DNA from: Bradyrhizobium sp. AZCC 1719
GTDB taxonomy: Bacteria > Pseudomonadota > Alphaproteobacteria > Rhizobiales > Xanthobacteraceae
Direction: 5' to 3'
Assembly: GCF_036924525.1 (NCBI RefSeq)
Contig: NZ_JAZHRU010000001.1
Span: forward strand, 4,679,001-4,743,000
DNA length: 64,000 nucleotides
The position numbers and the translations under genes are program-made. Below are positions 23,998 to 33,757 of this stretch, in pieces; position 1 is the stretch's first letter, and each line of letters opens with the position of its first letter. A model generated the notes under the pieces. The model saw only the letters and a list, made by a program, of their open reading frames with translations. It searched no databases and was not told where the DNA came from.

Positions 23998-24894
23998 TCA
24001 CAGCCTAGGCTGCAAGAACGCACCGATGCGCTCGATCGCTGCACGTGCTTCTGGCAGGATGCGCGCGAACATATGCCAGACGTGGAACATGCGCGGCCAC
24101 AACTCGAGTTCGACATCGCAGCCGGCTGCTCGCAAGCGCTCGGCCATTCGCACCGCATCATCGCGCAGTGCCTCATCGCTGGCGGCAAGAACCAGAGTCG
24201 ACGGCAGGCCCACCGGATCGCCATAGAGTGGAGAGGCATAGGGCGAGCGCGGATCCGTATTGCCGAGATAAAGCTCAACCGCCTTCGGCATCAGCTCAAC
24301 CGGCACCATCGGATCGGAAGAACCGTAATCGGTGAGCGATTGGCCCGTCAGGGCGAGATCGGTCCACGGCGAGACCACGACGGCAGCGGCCGGCAAGGAT
24401 GATCCCTCATCGCGCAAACGCATCATGCTCGCCAGCGCAAGCCCGCCGCCGGAAGACTCCCCGACAAACGCCACGTGACGCGGTTCGGCGCGCTGCGAGA
24501 TGAGCCATCGATAGGCGGCCGTCACATCCTCGACCGCCGCTGGAAACGAATGCTCGGGCGCAAGCCGGTAGTCGATGCATAACACCCGCGCGCCGGTCAC
24601 GTCGGCAATGCGCCAGTTAAAATCGCGAAACAGTGCCGGAAAGCCGAGCAGATAGGCGCCACCGTGAAGGTGGACGACGTATCGGTTTGGAAGCGAGCGG
24701 GGCGTCGCGATCCGCTCGGCTTTGACGCCGCCGGCGTCAACTACAACCAGCTCGGTCCCGCGCGGTACGCGCGGCACGAGCTGCGCGAAGCGGGCCACCT
24801 GTCGACGGGCATCCTCGATCTGAATGTCCGATTGCAACCGTGGCCGCATGAACCAAGGCAGACAGAAGCGGACAAGCTCGGCGCGCAAACTCAT
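23998..24894 (-). CDS. Alpha/beta hydrolase, hormone-sensitive-lipase type
   Basis: The product is a 298-residue esterase. The HSL-family oxyanion motif HGGAYLLGF is present, and the nucleophile elbow is GESSGGGLAL. The acid is probably the Asp in LAASDEALRDDAVRMAERLR and the base the His in PRMFHVWHMFA near residue 268. There is no signal peptide, so it is cytoplasmic, hydrolysing short acyl or aryl esters; the substrate is unknown. The start ATG at 24894 has only a weak ribosome-binding site. It stands alone, convergent with a dispersed repeat at its 3' end. Confidence 0.85.
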   Translation of the reverse strand: MSLRAELVRFCLPWFMRPRLQSDIQIEDARRQVARFAQLVPRVPRGTELVVVDAGGVKAERIATPRSLPNRYVVHLHGGAYLLGFPALFRDFNWRIADVTGARVLCIDYRLAPEHSFPAAVEDVTAAYRWLISQRAEPRHVAFVGESSGGGLALASMMRLRDEGSSLPAAAVVVSPWTDLALTGQSLTDYGSSDPMVPVELMPKAVELYLGNTDPRSPYASPLYGDPVGLPSTLVLAASDEALRDDAVRMAERLRAAGCDVELELWPRMFHVWHMFARILPEARAAIERIGAFLQPRL

Positions 24895-25054
24895 TTGCTC
24901 AAGCCAACAAAGTGGACGCGTAGCCGGAGACGATTTGTGACAGTCCCTGCGTCGTAGCCCGAAACGGGAGGCTCGCGTCAGATAGCTCGCGGGCCTCCGG
25001 TTTCCGAACCTTGCACGCCGGCGTTGCCGTTAGCCGGCAATTCGCGACTGCCGT

Positions 25055-26679
25055 CTATCCGACGATCTGGAACGCGTCAGCCGCACGCAACACCGTGCCG
25101 TCCTCCCAGTGGCGTCCGATCAGCATCATGCCAACAGGGAGCCCTGCCGACATGCCTGCTGGAACCGTGGCGGCCGGATGACCAGTGACGTCGAACGGGC
25201 AAGTGTTGGAAATCATTTCGAGTGCCCGCGCAACGTAGTCCTCGCGGCTTGCGTCCGGGGCTGGGAGTAGCGTGGCCTTCAAAGGTAACGTCGGCATGAG
25301 CAGGAGATCGACGCCTTTGAGTTGCTCATCGTAGGCGGCGCGTAGCACGCGCGCGAGGTTTTGGGCCTTCGCGTAGTAGCGGCCCTGATAATTGTCCTGC
25401 ATGTACTGGCCAGGCAGGACGACGAGTTTGACGGTCTCCGAAAGGTCGTTGGCGCGCACCCGCCGGCTCCGGCCGTAGAAGTCCAGCAGCGAAGTCGTGT
25501 AGTGCCCTTTCCAGTTGGTTCCCATGCTGTTGCCCGCGACCATCAGCGCCGTGGCGCCCTCGACGGCGATAGCGTTCCAAATATGGATGCCATCGCGGTG
25601 GAGAGGGATCGATACCTCGCTCACGGCTCCCCCCGCTCGCCATGGTGTCGACATCGGGCTCGGAGTTGGGCCAGCCAAACCCTTCCTTAACGATCCCGAT
25701 CCGGAGGCCGCGGGCGTCTCCGGTGAGCTGCTTGGTATATGCTTCCGTGCGCAGTCCCGCCGGTGGCGCGGGTCGAGGCCATCGGCCCCGGCGAGCACCT
25801 CGAGAAGCCGGGCGGCATCACCGGCGGTGCGGGCAATGGGCCGGTATGATCAAGTGTTAATTCAATCGGGAAGACACCTGTGTAGGGCACAAGCCCGTGG
25901 GTGGGCTTGTGGCCAACCGCTCCGCAGAAAGAGCTGGGAATTCGGATCGACCCTCCCTGGTCGCCCCCGATGGCCATGTCGCACTCGCCGGCGACGACGA
26001 GCGCCGCGCTGCCGCTGGAGGAGCCTCCGGTAGATCGCTTCGGATCGTGCGGATTGAGCACGGGCCCAGTGTCGGAGGTATGGCTACCGCCCGAGAAGCA
26101 AAGATGCTCGCACACGGCCTTGCCGACGACCTCCCCACCGGCATCAAGGATGCGGGTCACAATGGTCGCATCCACGTCAGGCACGTAGCCCTCCAGCACG
26201 TTGGAACCGTTCATCATCGGGATGCCGGCAACGCACACATTGTCCTTGACGGCGATTTTCTTGCCCGCGAGAGGCCCCGAAGTTGCGCCTTTGATCGAGC
26301 ACCTCCAGTACCAAGCGTTGAGCCGATTGTCCGAGGCACCTGGACGGAACCCCGCGTCCCGCGGGTACTTCACCGCCAATGTCGGCTCCGCGAACTGGTC
26401 CAGGCGACGGTATGACGCGAGCACACCGTCCATAAGGTTGCGGAACGACGTCAAATCGTCGCGGCTGAGATTCAAGTTGTAGGATTTGGCGATGCGCTCC
26501 AATTCAGGCAGCGGTGGCTTGCGCAGAATCCGCGGCGCCGTCGCGGTCGGGGGTGGCGGTTGCATGCCGGCCTCGGCGGCCGCACGAACGGGCGTTGTCG
26601 CCGCGGCGACGGTTGCCGCTACCCCGGCCGTGCCAGCATGAAGAAAGCGACGACGCGAATAGTTTGGCGGTGCTCTCAT
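25055..26679 (-). pseudogene. Amidase (GGSSGS type), three frameshifts
   Basis: The 5' part (26679 to about 25850) encodes a Tat-type signal (SRRRFLHAG) and the first half of an amidase-signature enzyme, with the catalytic Lys in KKIAVKDN and the serine loop GGSSSGSAALVV. At about 25850 a base is lost after LTLDHTGP; the family sequence continues one frame over (ARTAGDAARLLEVLAGADG). Near 25800 it shifts again (LRTEAYTKQLTGDARGLRIG), and near 25640 it returns to the frame that ends normally (RAGGAVSEVSIPLHRDGIHI ... GMMLIGRHWEDGTVLRAADA). The whole family length is present but cannot be translated as one chain, so it is inactive unless the sequence is wrong. Confidence 0.85.
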
Positions 26680-27735
26680 AGCACATCCTCCCTCGACCAA
26701 TGGGCTGCTTCTCAAATCCACCGCTCGCCCTAAAGTGTCGGGGCCGTCTGGTGGTCGGTAGCCGCGACGGTCGCCAAGCGGGGGCCGCCGACGCTGCGGC
26801 CGGCGTGCCAAGCTGCAACATCACAATGAGCTCTTGCATCCGGACAGGGCGGAGGCGCAGCTGCCGCATGAGGTCGGAACGTGAGGCGGCCGAGCAGATC
26901 GGTAACTAAGGCCTCTACTGGATGCCTCCAGCATCCTCGCGCGGACTGCGGAGCGACGCGCCGTCCAGCAGGCAGATTATCGTGCAGCCACCGGCGATCT
27001 TCAAGAGCTTGCATCTTTCCCGGTCTGCGCTCGTCAGCCACGTCGCGGGGCACCTCGACCTTCGCGACACACGCACAGTCAAGCCACGCGCGCGATGTCC
27101 AGGCGTCTTTGACGCCGACGGGCTCTCAGAATGTCTGCTTATTGGGGTAGACCGGAAGTGATCGGCAGAGGGCCAAATCGTCGCTTCTGCCCCCCTGCGG
27201 ACTGGGTCGAAGCCACACTGGGGCACGGCTGGACGCCCGTTCGAGTCGAGTATCCACGCTCAATGTGCGACGCAAGCGGATGCCGAGCTAATGTGGTTGC
27301 ATTCCATCAGGGCCTCGGGACCGGTTCTGACCAGGCGCGTAATCCATCGCGATCCGAACTCCGCTGGCCATTCAAAGCCGCTTGAGGTGCAAGCTGGCGA
27401 ACGCGTCATCCGGATGCTGGCCGATGGCGGGCTCGGCATGCACGCCGATCCGCATCACGCCCAGATGACGCCTTTCCGCGGCAGCGTTCGCGAAACGACT
27501 CGCTCCAGTCGTCCATCGACAGGGCGCACGCCACGGCACGCGATGCATGGTCCGGCTGGTCGCCGGGATGGGATCGGTGCCGCCTTCGCAGCTGCAAAAT
27601 CCCCGTTTCACCCCCAAGTTCTGTCTTAGCACTGCAAGCGTCAGAACCTTTCCGATCTTCACGGTGTTGACTTTGTGAGTTCCGCGCGCTGGACGGGGAC
27701 GAAGCTGTCCGCGCCCTCACCTGGAGGAGGTCACC
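26680..27735. other. Gene-free stretch with a partial family A repeat
   Basis: Several short frames exist on both strands but none shows a recognisable family, a ribosome-binding site and sustained protein character together. A minus-strand 96-codon frame at 27372-27662 (ending RIGVHAEPAIGQHPDDAFAS...) is the least unlikely. A piece of repeat family A lies at 27125-27190. The stretch looks like decayed sequence. Confidence 0.4.
27125..27190. repeat. Dispersed repeat family A, partial copy
   Basis: It reads CAGAATGTCTGCTTATTGGGG, TAGACCGGAAGTGATCGGCA and GGCCAAATCGTCGCT, which correspond to the second half of family A with substitutions. Confidence 0.45.
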
Positions 27736-28518
27736 ATGACGCTTACGAGCATTCGGGATTGGAGCGAGGCTCTGCTCACATCCCTTGCGGCCGCGATGGC
27801 CGTATTCTTCGCCGCCATTCCCAAGATTCTTGCCTTTGCCGCGATCCTGATTATCGGCTGGTTCGTCGCGGCCTTGGTGGCAAGCGCAATCGCGGCGGTG
27901 CTTCGGCGAGTCCGCTTCAACGAACTATCCACGCAATCGGGGTTCACCGGCTTCGTTCATAACATGGGGTTGGAGACTGATGCCTCGGGAGCGATTGCCC
28001 TCACGACGAAATGGTTCATCAGGCTGATCGCGCTTGTGGTTGCGTTCGACGCTTTGGGTCTACCGGCCGTTTCGGACGTGTTGCGACAACTCCTGTTGTG
28101 GATTCCCAACCTTATCGTCGGAATCGTCGTTCTCGTCATCGGTGGCTTGGCGGCGAATGCCCTGGGTAACTTGGTCCGAGGCGCTACGGCACAGGCCGAC
28201 CTGGGCAATCCCGACCTCCTCGCCAAGATTGCAAAGGTCATGGTGTGGGCCTTCGCCATCGTCGTAGCCGTGAACCAGATCGGTGTTGCTCAGACGTTGA
28301 CCAATACGCTGTTCACGGCTGTCGTCGGCGCAGCAGCTCTCGCGCTCGGTCTGGCCTTCGGGCTCGGTGGACGAGAGACCGCAGCCGAGATAGTCCGTCG
28401 ATGGTACGACTCGTCGCGAGGTGTCGAGTCGAAGCTCGACGAAGCTGCTGAAGCCGGCCGGCGCTTGGGCGAACACGCGGCAGGTACTTCCCAACCGCCG
28501 CGCCAGTCCAGCAGGTGA
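27736..28518 (+). CDS. Mechanosensitive-channel-like membrane protein (CmpX type)
   Basis: This 260-residue inner-membrane protein has about four to five transmembrane helices. It contains two copies of the 'conserved TM helix' repeat (LLLWIPNLIVGIVVLVIGGL and the FTAVVGAAALALGLAFGLGG glycine-rich helix that ends in GGRETAAEIV). This architecture fits small MscS-related/CmpX proteins, thought to answer membrane tension. The classical MscS beta-domain is missing; the C-terminus is a short helical tail. The start has an excellent ribosome-binding site (GGAGGAG). The stop overlaps the next frame by four bases (GTGA), so the two were an operon. Confidence 0.82.
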   Translation: MTLTSIRDWSEALLTSLAAAMAVFFAAIPKILAFAAILIIGWFVAALVASAIAAVLRRVRFNELSTQSGFTGFVHNMGLETDASGAIALTTKWFIRLIALVVAFDALGLPAVSDVLRQLLLWIPNLIVGIVVLVIGGLAANALGNLVRGATAQADLGNPDLLAKIAKVMVWAFAIVVAVNQIGVAQTLTNTLFTAVVGAAALALGLAFGLGGRETAAEIVRRWYDSSRGVESKLDEAAEAGRRLGEHAAGTSQPPRQSSR

Positions 28519-28860
28519 ACGTGATGACACCGGAATACGCGAAGGCGACGATTGAGCATGTTCCGCAGAACACTGGACGCGATGGTGCCGTCGATTTTGT
28601 TGCCAAGATGCACGAGCTCGGCGTCTTCTCGCATTCTGCCGCCGGCAGAGAGCTCTACTGCAGCTCGAACGGGGACCGCTGGTACCTAATCCGTACGCTG
28701 ACAGAGTTTCTGTTGTGCACGTGCCCAACGTCTCTTCCGGCGGACGCACGGAGAAGTTAGAGATCAGGGAATTCTTACGCGCGAGGCGGAGACGGACCGG
28801 AGCATCAAGAGTTTCAAGAGTTGTTGCGTCTCATTGGGACGCTGATGGAGGCTACTTAGC
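28515..28860 (+). pseudogene. Small conserved protein, broken by two frameshifts
   Basis: The first frame starts at GTG overlapping the preceding stop and reads MTPEYAKATIEHVPQNTGRD through NGDRWYLIR, then turns to nonsense and ends at 28760. One frame over the family sequence continues (VSVVHVPNVSSGGRTEKLEI REFL), and then in the third frame GPEHQEFQELLRLIGTLMEAT with a normal stop at 28858-28860. The three pieces together make one small protein of about 110 residues of a type common in Bradyrhizobium. At least two indels have inactivated it. Confidence 0.65.
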
Positions 28861-29130
28861 CCGAGCGCGCTGCTGTCTTGATCTCGCTGCTGCGCCACAG
28901 GCCTAACCTCCAATCACAGGGGCAATGGTGCGAGGCGGCCCGGTCTTGGCTCCCAAACCTAGTCGGGCCTCCAATTAGGTGGAGTGGCAGTCTTTTATAG
29001 GGGCAGCTACGCGAGCATTCATGAGTACAAGCGAAGCGGACGTTGTTTCGAGGTGCTGTCCTCAAGGGGACTCACATAGAGCCAACCGCTCGGTGAGTTC
29101 GCGGCCATAATTGCGCACATTGGAGGTCTC

Positions 29131-29517
29131 ATGCGATTCATGTTCCGTGTTCTCGCCGCATCCGGGGTTCTCGTCTTCTATCTCCCCGTGATCTCGGGAG
29201 TCACGCTTGCGATTGCTGATGCGACTGGCGGGTTGCCGGGCACTCTTACCGGCTGGTGGAAGTATATCGGCGATGTGATCGCCGAAGGCGCTGGCTTTTC
29301 TGCAAGCTACAAAGAGAACATGTTCACTATATGGGGCATCGCCGCGCTCCAGTGTCATCGGTCACACACTGCTTTCGATTTCGAGGGCGTGGATGCATCG
29401 ATGAGGAATTTCGGAAACCCTGCTACTTGCCTTAACGCAACCGAAGGGAATGACTGCGCGGTGTCGTGCACCAGATCGCTCGCGGCCTGCGAGGCTGTCC
29501 GCTTGTGGCACCTTTGA
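29131..29517 (+). CDS. Possible small membrane protein, unknown
   Basis: The 128-residue frame begins with a hydrophobic segment (FRVLAASGVLVFYLPVISGV) that could be a signal anchor, followed by TGGLPGTLTGWWKYIGDVIA. GGAGGTCTC precedes the ATG. The last ten residues (CEAVRLWHL) run into a family A repeat, so the natural C-terminus may have been lost. I recognise no family. The first ~75 residues look like protein; the rest is doubtful. Confidence 0.4.
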   Translation: MRFMFRVLAASGVLVFYLPVISGVTLAIADATGGLPGTLTGWWKYIGDVIAEGAGFSASYKENMFTIWGIAALQCHRSHTAFDFEGVDASMRNFGNPATCLNATEGNDCAVSCTRSLAACEAVRLWHL

Positions 29518-29605
29518 GACATGCCCGCCTATCCTGAAAATGTCCGTTCACCGGGGTGGACCGGAAGTCGCCGTGGTCCGCTCAAACCGACGCGATTGCC
29601 CCTTT
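29506..29605. repeat. Dispersed repeat family A, copy 2
   Basis: It reads TGGCACCTTTGAGACATGCC, CGCCTATCCTGAAAATGTCC and GGACCGGAAGTCGCCGTGGT. It overlaps the end of the possible small membrane protein frame. Confidence 0.7.
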
Positions 29606-29689
29606 TCTGAAGTGCTGCGAGGGCGCGACGAGGCTCGCAATTGATGAAGAAGCAGAGGTCTGGGGCGGCCTCCAGCTTAGGGCCGCGGC

Positions 29690-30340
29690 TCATTGCGGGA
29701 CATCAACCTCGTGGGTGCGATCTTCATGGGCATGTGGCTCGAGGCCCGGCATGGGCGCGCCCGTGAAATAACCTAGAGCGCCAGGATGCAGCGGGATGCG
29801 CGAGTCTGGTGGCTCGGAGGACGAACCGCTCGGCAGCAGCAATTCGGGAAGGGCGCTGCGGCTCTTGTCCAACGCCTCGGCGATCAACCAGGCATGGCGT
29901 GCTGCAAAGTCGTCGCGGCAGACGAACAAATACTCTCCGATGCCGACGACGGTGAACAGCTTGACTGGTCCGTGCTCGGCGAAGGGGGGCCTCCCTTGTC
30001 GAAGGGCTGCCGCATCGTTGCGCCGCATCAGCGCGACGTCCAACTGCTGCGAGCTGATCAGACTGGCGATGCGCTCCTTGTGCGGCGCCCTGCTCACCTG
30101 AGCCTCGCTGCTCGGCAAGCGATCCGCGAGGACCTCAGCTACCCGCTTGCCGAGCTCGAACGAGGGAGGATCGGCGCGCGAAGTCAGGATCAGCAGATGA
30201 CGCCGGCGGTAGACGCCCCACTGGCCATAGGGTGCGTGGCCACAAAGGAACATGGCTGCGGCGCCGGCCCCCGCCGTTCGGAGGAATTCCCGGCGGTTCG
30301 GCCTCCCGCCAACCTCAGGACCTTCGGTCTTATACCACAC
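29690..30340 (-). CDS. TAXI-type periplasmic binding protein
   Basis: The 216-residue product has a twin-arginine signal (NRREFLRTAGAGAAAMFL) and the fold signature of TAXI-family TRAP-transporter binding proteins in the middle (DPPSFELGKRVAEVLADRLP; LISSQQLDVALMRRNDAAAL). It ends with IPLHPGALGYFTG, like the usual end of the family. It is shorter than typical TAXI proteins (about 300), so part of the middle may be missing. The GTG start lies 4 bp after the formamidase stop. The two genes thus form an operon, suggesting the protein binds an amide or acid related to formamidase activity. No TRAP permease gene is nearby. Confidence 0.65.
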   Translation of the reverse strand: MWYKTEGPEVGGRPNRREFLRTAGAGAAAMFLCGHAPYGQWGVYRRRHLLILTSRADPPSFELGKRVAEVLADRLPSSEAQVSRAPHKERIASLISSQQLDVALMRRNDAAALRQGRPPFAEHGPVKLFTVVGIGEYLFVCRDDFAARHAWLIAEALDKSRSALPELLLPSGSSSEPPDSRIPLHPGALGYFTGAPMPGLEPHAHEDRTHEVDVPQ

Positions 30341-30344
30341 GCTA

Positions 30345-31604
30345 CTACTTGCGGAATATGGTGGTCGGCAGGATGGCGGAGACTGCGTAGTTCGGCACGT
30401 CGACGACATTGCCGATACGCAGGTCGGCGGCCACGCTCGCCACGACATATGCCTGCTCCGGCGTGAGGCCCTTCTCGACAACCATCCAGTCGATCAGCTC
30501 GATCAGGGCGTTGCGCGCCGCCAGCATCAGATCCTCCGAGAGGTTCTCGAGCGGGCCGATTTTCTGGCTGTCGAGGTAGGTATGGTAAGGTGGGATCTGG
30601 TCCTTGGCTTTCAGCGGGAAGCCGGTGGTGGCGTAGAACTCGGTCGGCGCCAACCGGATGAGCTGATTGCCGCCTTCGAAGTGCGGGACTTTGACCTTCG
30701 CGGCTTGCGCTTTGCGGATCTCGGTGACCAGCGTGACCGTCGCCCCCATCTCGATCGCCGTGCCGGAGACCTCGCCATCGCCTTGCGCGAAATGGACGTC
30801 GCCGACGAACAACCCGCACCCGTCCACGAAGCAGGGCAGCAGCAGCGTCGTGCCCACCACCATCTGCTTGATGTCCATGTTGCCACCGTTCTCGCGCGGC
30901 GGAATGGTGCGCAGGCACTCATTCTTGCTGCTTCCGTTCTGACCGCAGACATCGCTCGGCAGCGCACCGAGCGGCTGCGGAGTCAGCACGACGCCGCCCG
31001 CGCTCTGCAGCGCCGCCTCGCGCGTGAGGATCGTGGCCACCTCGGGCTGGCCCGGCAGCACCCCGACCGTGCCCATAAATCCGTTAAAGGGGATGACGAC
31101 GCCCGGGATCTGGTCGGAGACCGCCTCCTTGCGGTTGAGTTTCCAATTGGCGATGAAAGGCTTGGTGAAGCGATCGCGCAGGAAACCGAAGCCCGGGACG
31201 ATCACCGTGTAACCGTAGTCGTCCGGCTGTACGTCGAGGAGTGTCACCGCCAGTACGTCGCCGCGCTGGGCACCCTCGATGAAGACCGGGCCGGTCAGCG
31301 GATGGACGAGATTGAGATCGGCCGCCGACACATCCTCGGGCTTGGAGCCGAGGTTGAAGTCGGAGTCGAAGGCGTCGCGCGTCTCAAAGACGATATGCTG
31401 ACTGGGGTTGGCGCGACTCACCGGCTTGATGGCCGGGTGCATGCGGTTCATGCAGTTCTTGTCGTCGACGCAGTGCGCACCAGTCTTCGCGACGCGCACA
31501 ATCTGCCACGCCTTAACGGACGTCGTATCCGCATGCGCTGCGGTTGCGCTGAGCAGCAATGTTGCGGCCGCAGTGATGATCCAGAATTGCCCGGATTGCA
31601 TCAT
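30345..31604 (-). CDS. Acetamidase/formamidase family protein, secreted
   Basis: This 419-residue member of the FmdA/AmdA family hydrolyses short-chain amides to acid and ammonia. A signal peptide is visible at residues 1-25 (FWIITAAATLLLSATAAHA), which places it in the periplasm; most family members are cytoplasmic. Family segments include NPSQHIVFETRDAFDSDFN, NLVHPLTGPVFIEGAQRGD, VIVPGFGFLRDRF and GDVHFAQGDGEVSGTAIEMG, the last holding metal-ligand His and Glu. The ATG at 31604 is preceded by GGGAGGAGCG. It is the first gene of a two-gene operon with the TAXI-type protein. Confidence 0.88.
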   Translation of the reverse strand: MMQSGQFWIITAAATLLLSATAAHADTTSVKAWQIVRVAKTGAHCVDDKNCMNRMHPAIKPVSRANPSQHIVFETRDAFDSDFNLGSKPEDVSAADLNLVHPLTGPVFIEGAQRGDVLAVTLLDVQPDDYGYTVIVPGFGFLRDRFTKPFIANWKLNRKEAVSDQIPGVVIPFNGFMGTVGVLPGQPEVATILTREAALQSAGGVVLTPQPLGALPSDVCGQNGSSKNECLRTIPPRENGGNMDIKQMVVGTTLLLPCFVDGCGLFVGDVHFAQGDGEVSGTAIEMGATVTLVTEIRKAQAAKVKVPHFEGGNQLIRLAPTEFYATTGFPLKAKDQIPPYHTYLDSQKIGPLENLSEDLMLAARNALIELIDWMVVEKGLTPEQAYVVASVAADLRIGNVVDVPNYAVSAILPTTIFRK

Positions 31605-31887
31605 TCGCTCCTCCCTCAGCAGAATCGTGACCCTACTCTAGTCGGGACGACGATCGGCAACGCCTTGGGCGCCCGGCGGCACGATGAGGAGATCAAGATC
31701 TCGTCCTGACGACCGTCCGGCGAAGCTACTCCCCTTTGGGGTAAGTGCCAACCACCATGGGGTCGAAAGGGCGGAAAAACAACGGCCCCTTCACCGCCAT
31801 GGCGTTCTTGTCGGTCCAGCATTTCCTTGTCCTCAAAGTACAGCGTTTTCAGTGTCGGCGCTGATACGACGGACATATCCTTCGCGG
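31605..31887. other. Intergenic stretch upstream of the formamidase
   Basis: It should hold the promoter of the formamidase operon. I see no repeat or gene; a minus-strand frame through it is a continuation of the decayed transporter gene. Confidence 0.35.
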
Positions 31888-32209
31888 TCAGATCACCGAA
31901 ACGAACGGCGCGAGACCGATCAGCAACAGGGCGACGCCCGTGGCACCTTCCAGGAGACGGGACAGATGAGCTAGGGTTGCGCCATGCCGGGTCCAGCTGC
32001 GCACGCGCCATTCGCGTGCGAAGATTGTCAGCAACGCAACGACGCAGAGCGTCAGGGCGACGCCCAGCAACATCGCGGCGGCGAAAGCAACGCCCGGCCG
32101 CTGGGACACCGTTTGCCAGGGCGTAGACCATCGCGAACAACGTGAGGCGGGCACGGTACGAGACCCGCCACAAGTCCCGCGGCAATCGACAACTTGCCCT
32201 TAGGTTGGC
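31888..32209 (-). pseudogene. 3' remnant of a NicO/RcnA-type nickel-cobalt transporter
   Basis: Reading across frames on the minus strand gives GLVAGLVPCP, PLTLFAMVYALANGVPAAG, VAFAAAMLLGVALTLCVVAL and LLEGATGVALLLIGLAPFVS. This is the end of a NicO-family membrane transporter with its LVPCP motif. At least two indels separate the pieces (near 32125 and 32095), and the N-terminal half is gone, cut where the neighbouring hydrolase gene ends at 32211. It is an inactive fragment. Confidence 0.6.
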
Positions 32210-32210
32210 G

Positions 32211-33275
32211 TCATCGTTGGCGCCCACCCAACCAATCAATTACCTTCGGCCAGATTGCTCGATGCGCCTGCCTGCCCACAAGTGGTCCCACATGCTGAAG
32301 CGCCACGCCGACTTCCGGCTCATACGGAAAAATCGAAGAGTTCTTCAACACTCCTAAAACTGACGAGGGTGGGACCACTCGGCTTGCATGATCGACAATG
32401 GCCGCAACGGGAATTTTGGCCAGCGAGTCGGATCGGGCATCCCGCCCAAGCACATGAAGCTCGTTCCGGGCGAATCGGTCTTCACGATAGAGCAGCTGGA
32501 TAACATCTCGGATCAGTTGGCCGCTAGGCGCGAACTCATCCAGACTCCAACGAATGACGGCAACATGGATTGCTAACGCTTCCAGATCCAGCAAGCTTGA
32601 GCAGCTATCGCCATAACGCGAGATAACGAATTCTTCCGGAGCCGCGACAACGCTCGCCAGATCGAGCAGACTTCCCGGGACGGGACCAAGCGGCACTGTT
32701 GGCGAAGACAGCACAATCGGTCCTAGCGCTCCGGTCTGTTCACCGAATTTTAGAGGAGCTTCAACAAGCACGAGTTTGCTGACCAGGTGCGGCTCAATAG
32801 ATGCAGTGATTGCGGCGAGGGTCCCACCAAGAGAGTGCCCGACGAGGGTGGATGGGCCGCGATGCTCGGTCGCGATCAATTCAGCTGCAAGGCTGAGCGA
32901 GCGTATGCTGGATTCAAGGTCCGACTTGCCATCCTGTTCCTCTGGCCATTCGTACAGGTAGACGGCGAATCCCGCCTGGATGAGACGCCGCACCACGCTC
33001 ACGTCCGGCAAAAGGTCGAATATGTAGGCCCGCTTGATCGGGGCGGGTACAATCAAGACTGACGAAGGGGTCGCCGCCGACCGTGCGTAGCGGCGTAGTC
33101 GGAAATCGGGATGCTCAACGCGGTCCCATGCCGTTTCATGCGGCCCGTAGCCCGCACTTTCCAGCATTTCACCAACTGACCTTCTGAAGGCGTCGCTAAC
33201 CGACAAAATCGGAAACATCGTCTCGCGTCCGTGGGTGCACTTCAAATTCGAGAACCCACCAGTGTTCCATTCCAT
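32211..33275 (-). CDS. Alpha/beta hydrolase related to PHA synthases
   Basis: The 354-residue product has a hydrolase fold with the nucleophile elbow GHSLGGTLAA, the strand VLIVPAPIKRAYIFDLLP, FAVYLYEWPEEQDGK, and a C-terminal end VIDWLGGRQR. Its overall layout resembles class III polyhydroxyalkanoate synthase / PhaC-like hydrolases, but the elbow has Ser where PhaC has Cys, so it is more likely an esterase or thioesterase. An internal ATG at 33218 could also be the start. It is divergent from a CopG regulator and a PHB-depolymerase-type esterase, and all three probably serve polyester metabolism. The inverted repeat at 33301-33318 lies between the divergent genes. Confidence 0.72.
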   Translation of the reverse strand: MEWNTGGFSNLKCTHGRETMFPILSVSDAFRRSVGEMLESAGYGPHETAWDRVEHPDFRLRRYARSAATPSSVLIVPAPIKRAYIFDLLPDVSVVRRLIQAGFAVYLYEWPEEQDGKSDLESSIRSLSLAAELIATEHRGPSTLVGHSLGGTLAAITASIEPHLVSKLVLVEAPLKFGEQTGALGPIVLSSPTVPLGPVPGSLLDLASVVAAPEEFVISRYGDSCSSLLDLEALAIHVAVIRWSLDEFAPSGQLIRDVIQLLYREDRFARNELHVLGRDARSDSLAKIPVAAIVDHASRVVPPSSVLGVLKNSSIFPYEPEVGVALQHVGPLVGRQAHRAIWPKVIDWLGGRQR

Positions 33276-33300
33276 TGACAGGCGCCTTTAACATCCATAT

Positions 33301-33318
33301 ACCATCCAACTAGATGGT
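33301..33318. promoter_or_regulatory. Likely CopG operator between divergent genes
   Basis: ACCATC (33301-33306) and GATGGT (33313-33318) form an inverted repeat 20 bp before the CopG start and 26 bp before the divergent hydrolase start. It is preceded by TATACC-like sequence. Ribbon-helix-helix regulators usually bind short repeats of this kind next to their own gene. Confidence 0.4.
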
Positions 33319-33337
33319 GCAGGGATGGAGCAATGCC

Positions 33338-33757
33338 ATGACGAGCAACGTCCGCGAACTCCGGCCGAAGCCCCCGGAAAGCGAAAAAATCACGATCAAT
33401 CTCGGCTATGTCGATCTTGGTCAGGTCGACTTGATGGTTCAGGAAGGTTTCTACTCGAACCGTACCGATTTCATTCGAACGGCAATCCGCAACCAGCTGG
33501 AACGTCACGCGGACGTCGTCAAACAGTCAACGACCCGAAAAAGCTTGGATCTGGGACTGAGGCACTTCAGCCGAGAGGATCTCGAAGCGGCGCGGCAAGC
33601 CGGGGAAATGCTGCACATCAACGTTTTGGGCCTTGCCAGTATCGCTCAAGATGTCACGCCCGAGCTTGCTCGCGCCGCAATTGCTTCGGTCTGCGTTCTG
33701 GGCGCGTTGCAGGCCAGTCCGGCGGTCAAGGCCGCCCTCGTCGATAGAACACGGTGA
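33338..33757 (+). CDS. CopG-family transcriptional regulator
   Basis: The product has 139 residues. The ribbon-helix-helix region is at residues 15-60 (EKITINLGYVDLGQVDLMVQ, then FYSNRTDFIRTAIRNQLERH). The rest is a helical domain with SLDLGLRHFSREDLEAARQA. Regulators of this exact type precede LpqC-like PHB-depolymerase esterase genes in Bradyrhizobium and Rhodopseudomonas. The ATG at 33338 fits the family and follows GGATGGAG. The stop overlaps the next gene by four bases (GTGA), so the two are translationally coupled. It likely controls both the operon and the divergent hydrolase. Confidence 0.85.
   Translation: MTSNVRELRPKPPESEKITINLGYVDLGQVDLMVQEGFYSNRTDFIRTAIRNQLERHADVVKQSTTRKSLDLGLRHFSREDLEAARQAGEMLHINVLGLASIAQDVTPELARAAIASVCVLGALQASPAVKAALVDRTR

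Noticed and set aside
30252..31709. A 485-codon plus-strand frame across the formamidase and TAXI genes
   Set aside because: Its translation is rich in Arg, Asp and His with no recognisable domain, while the minus strand encodes two clear proteins. Long shadow frames are expected at this GC content.
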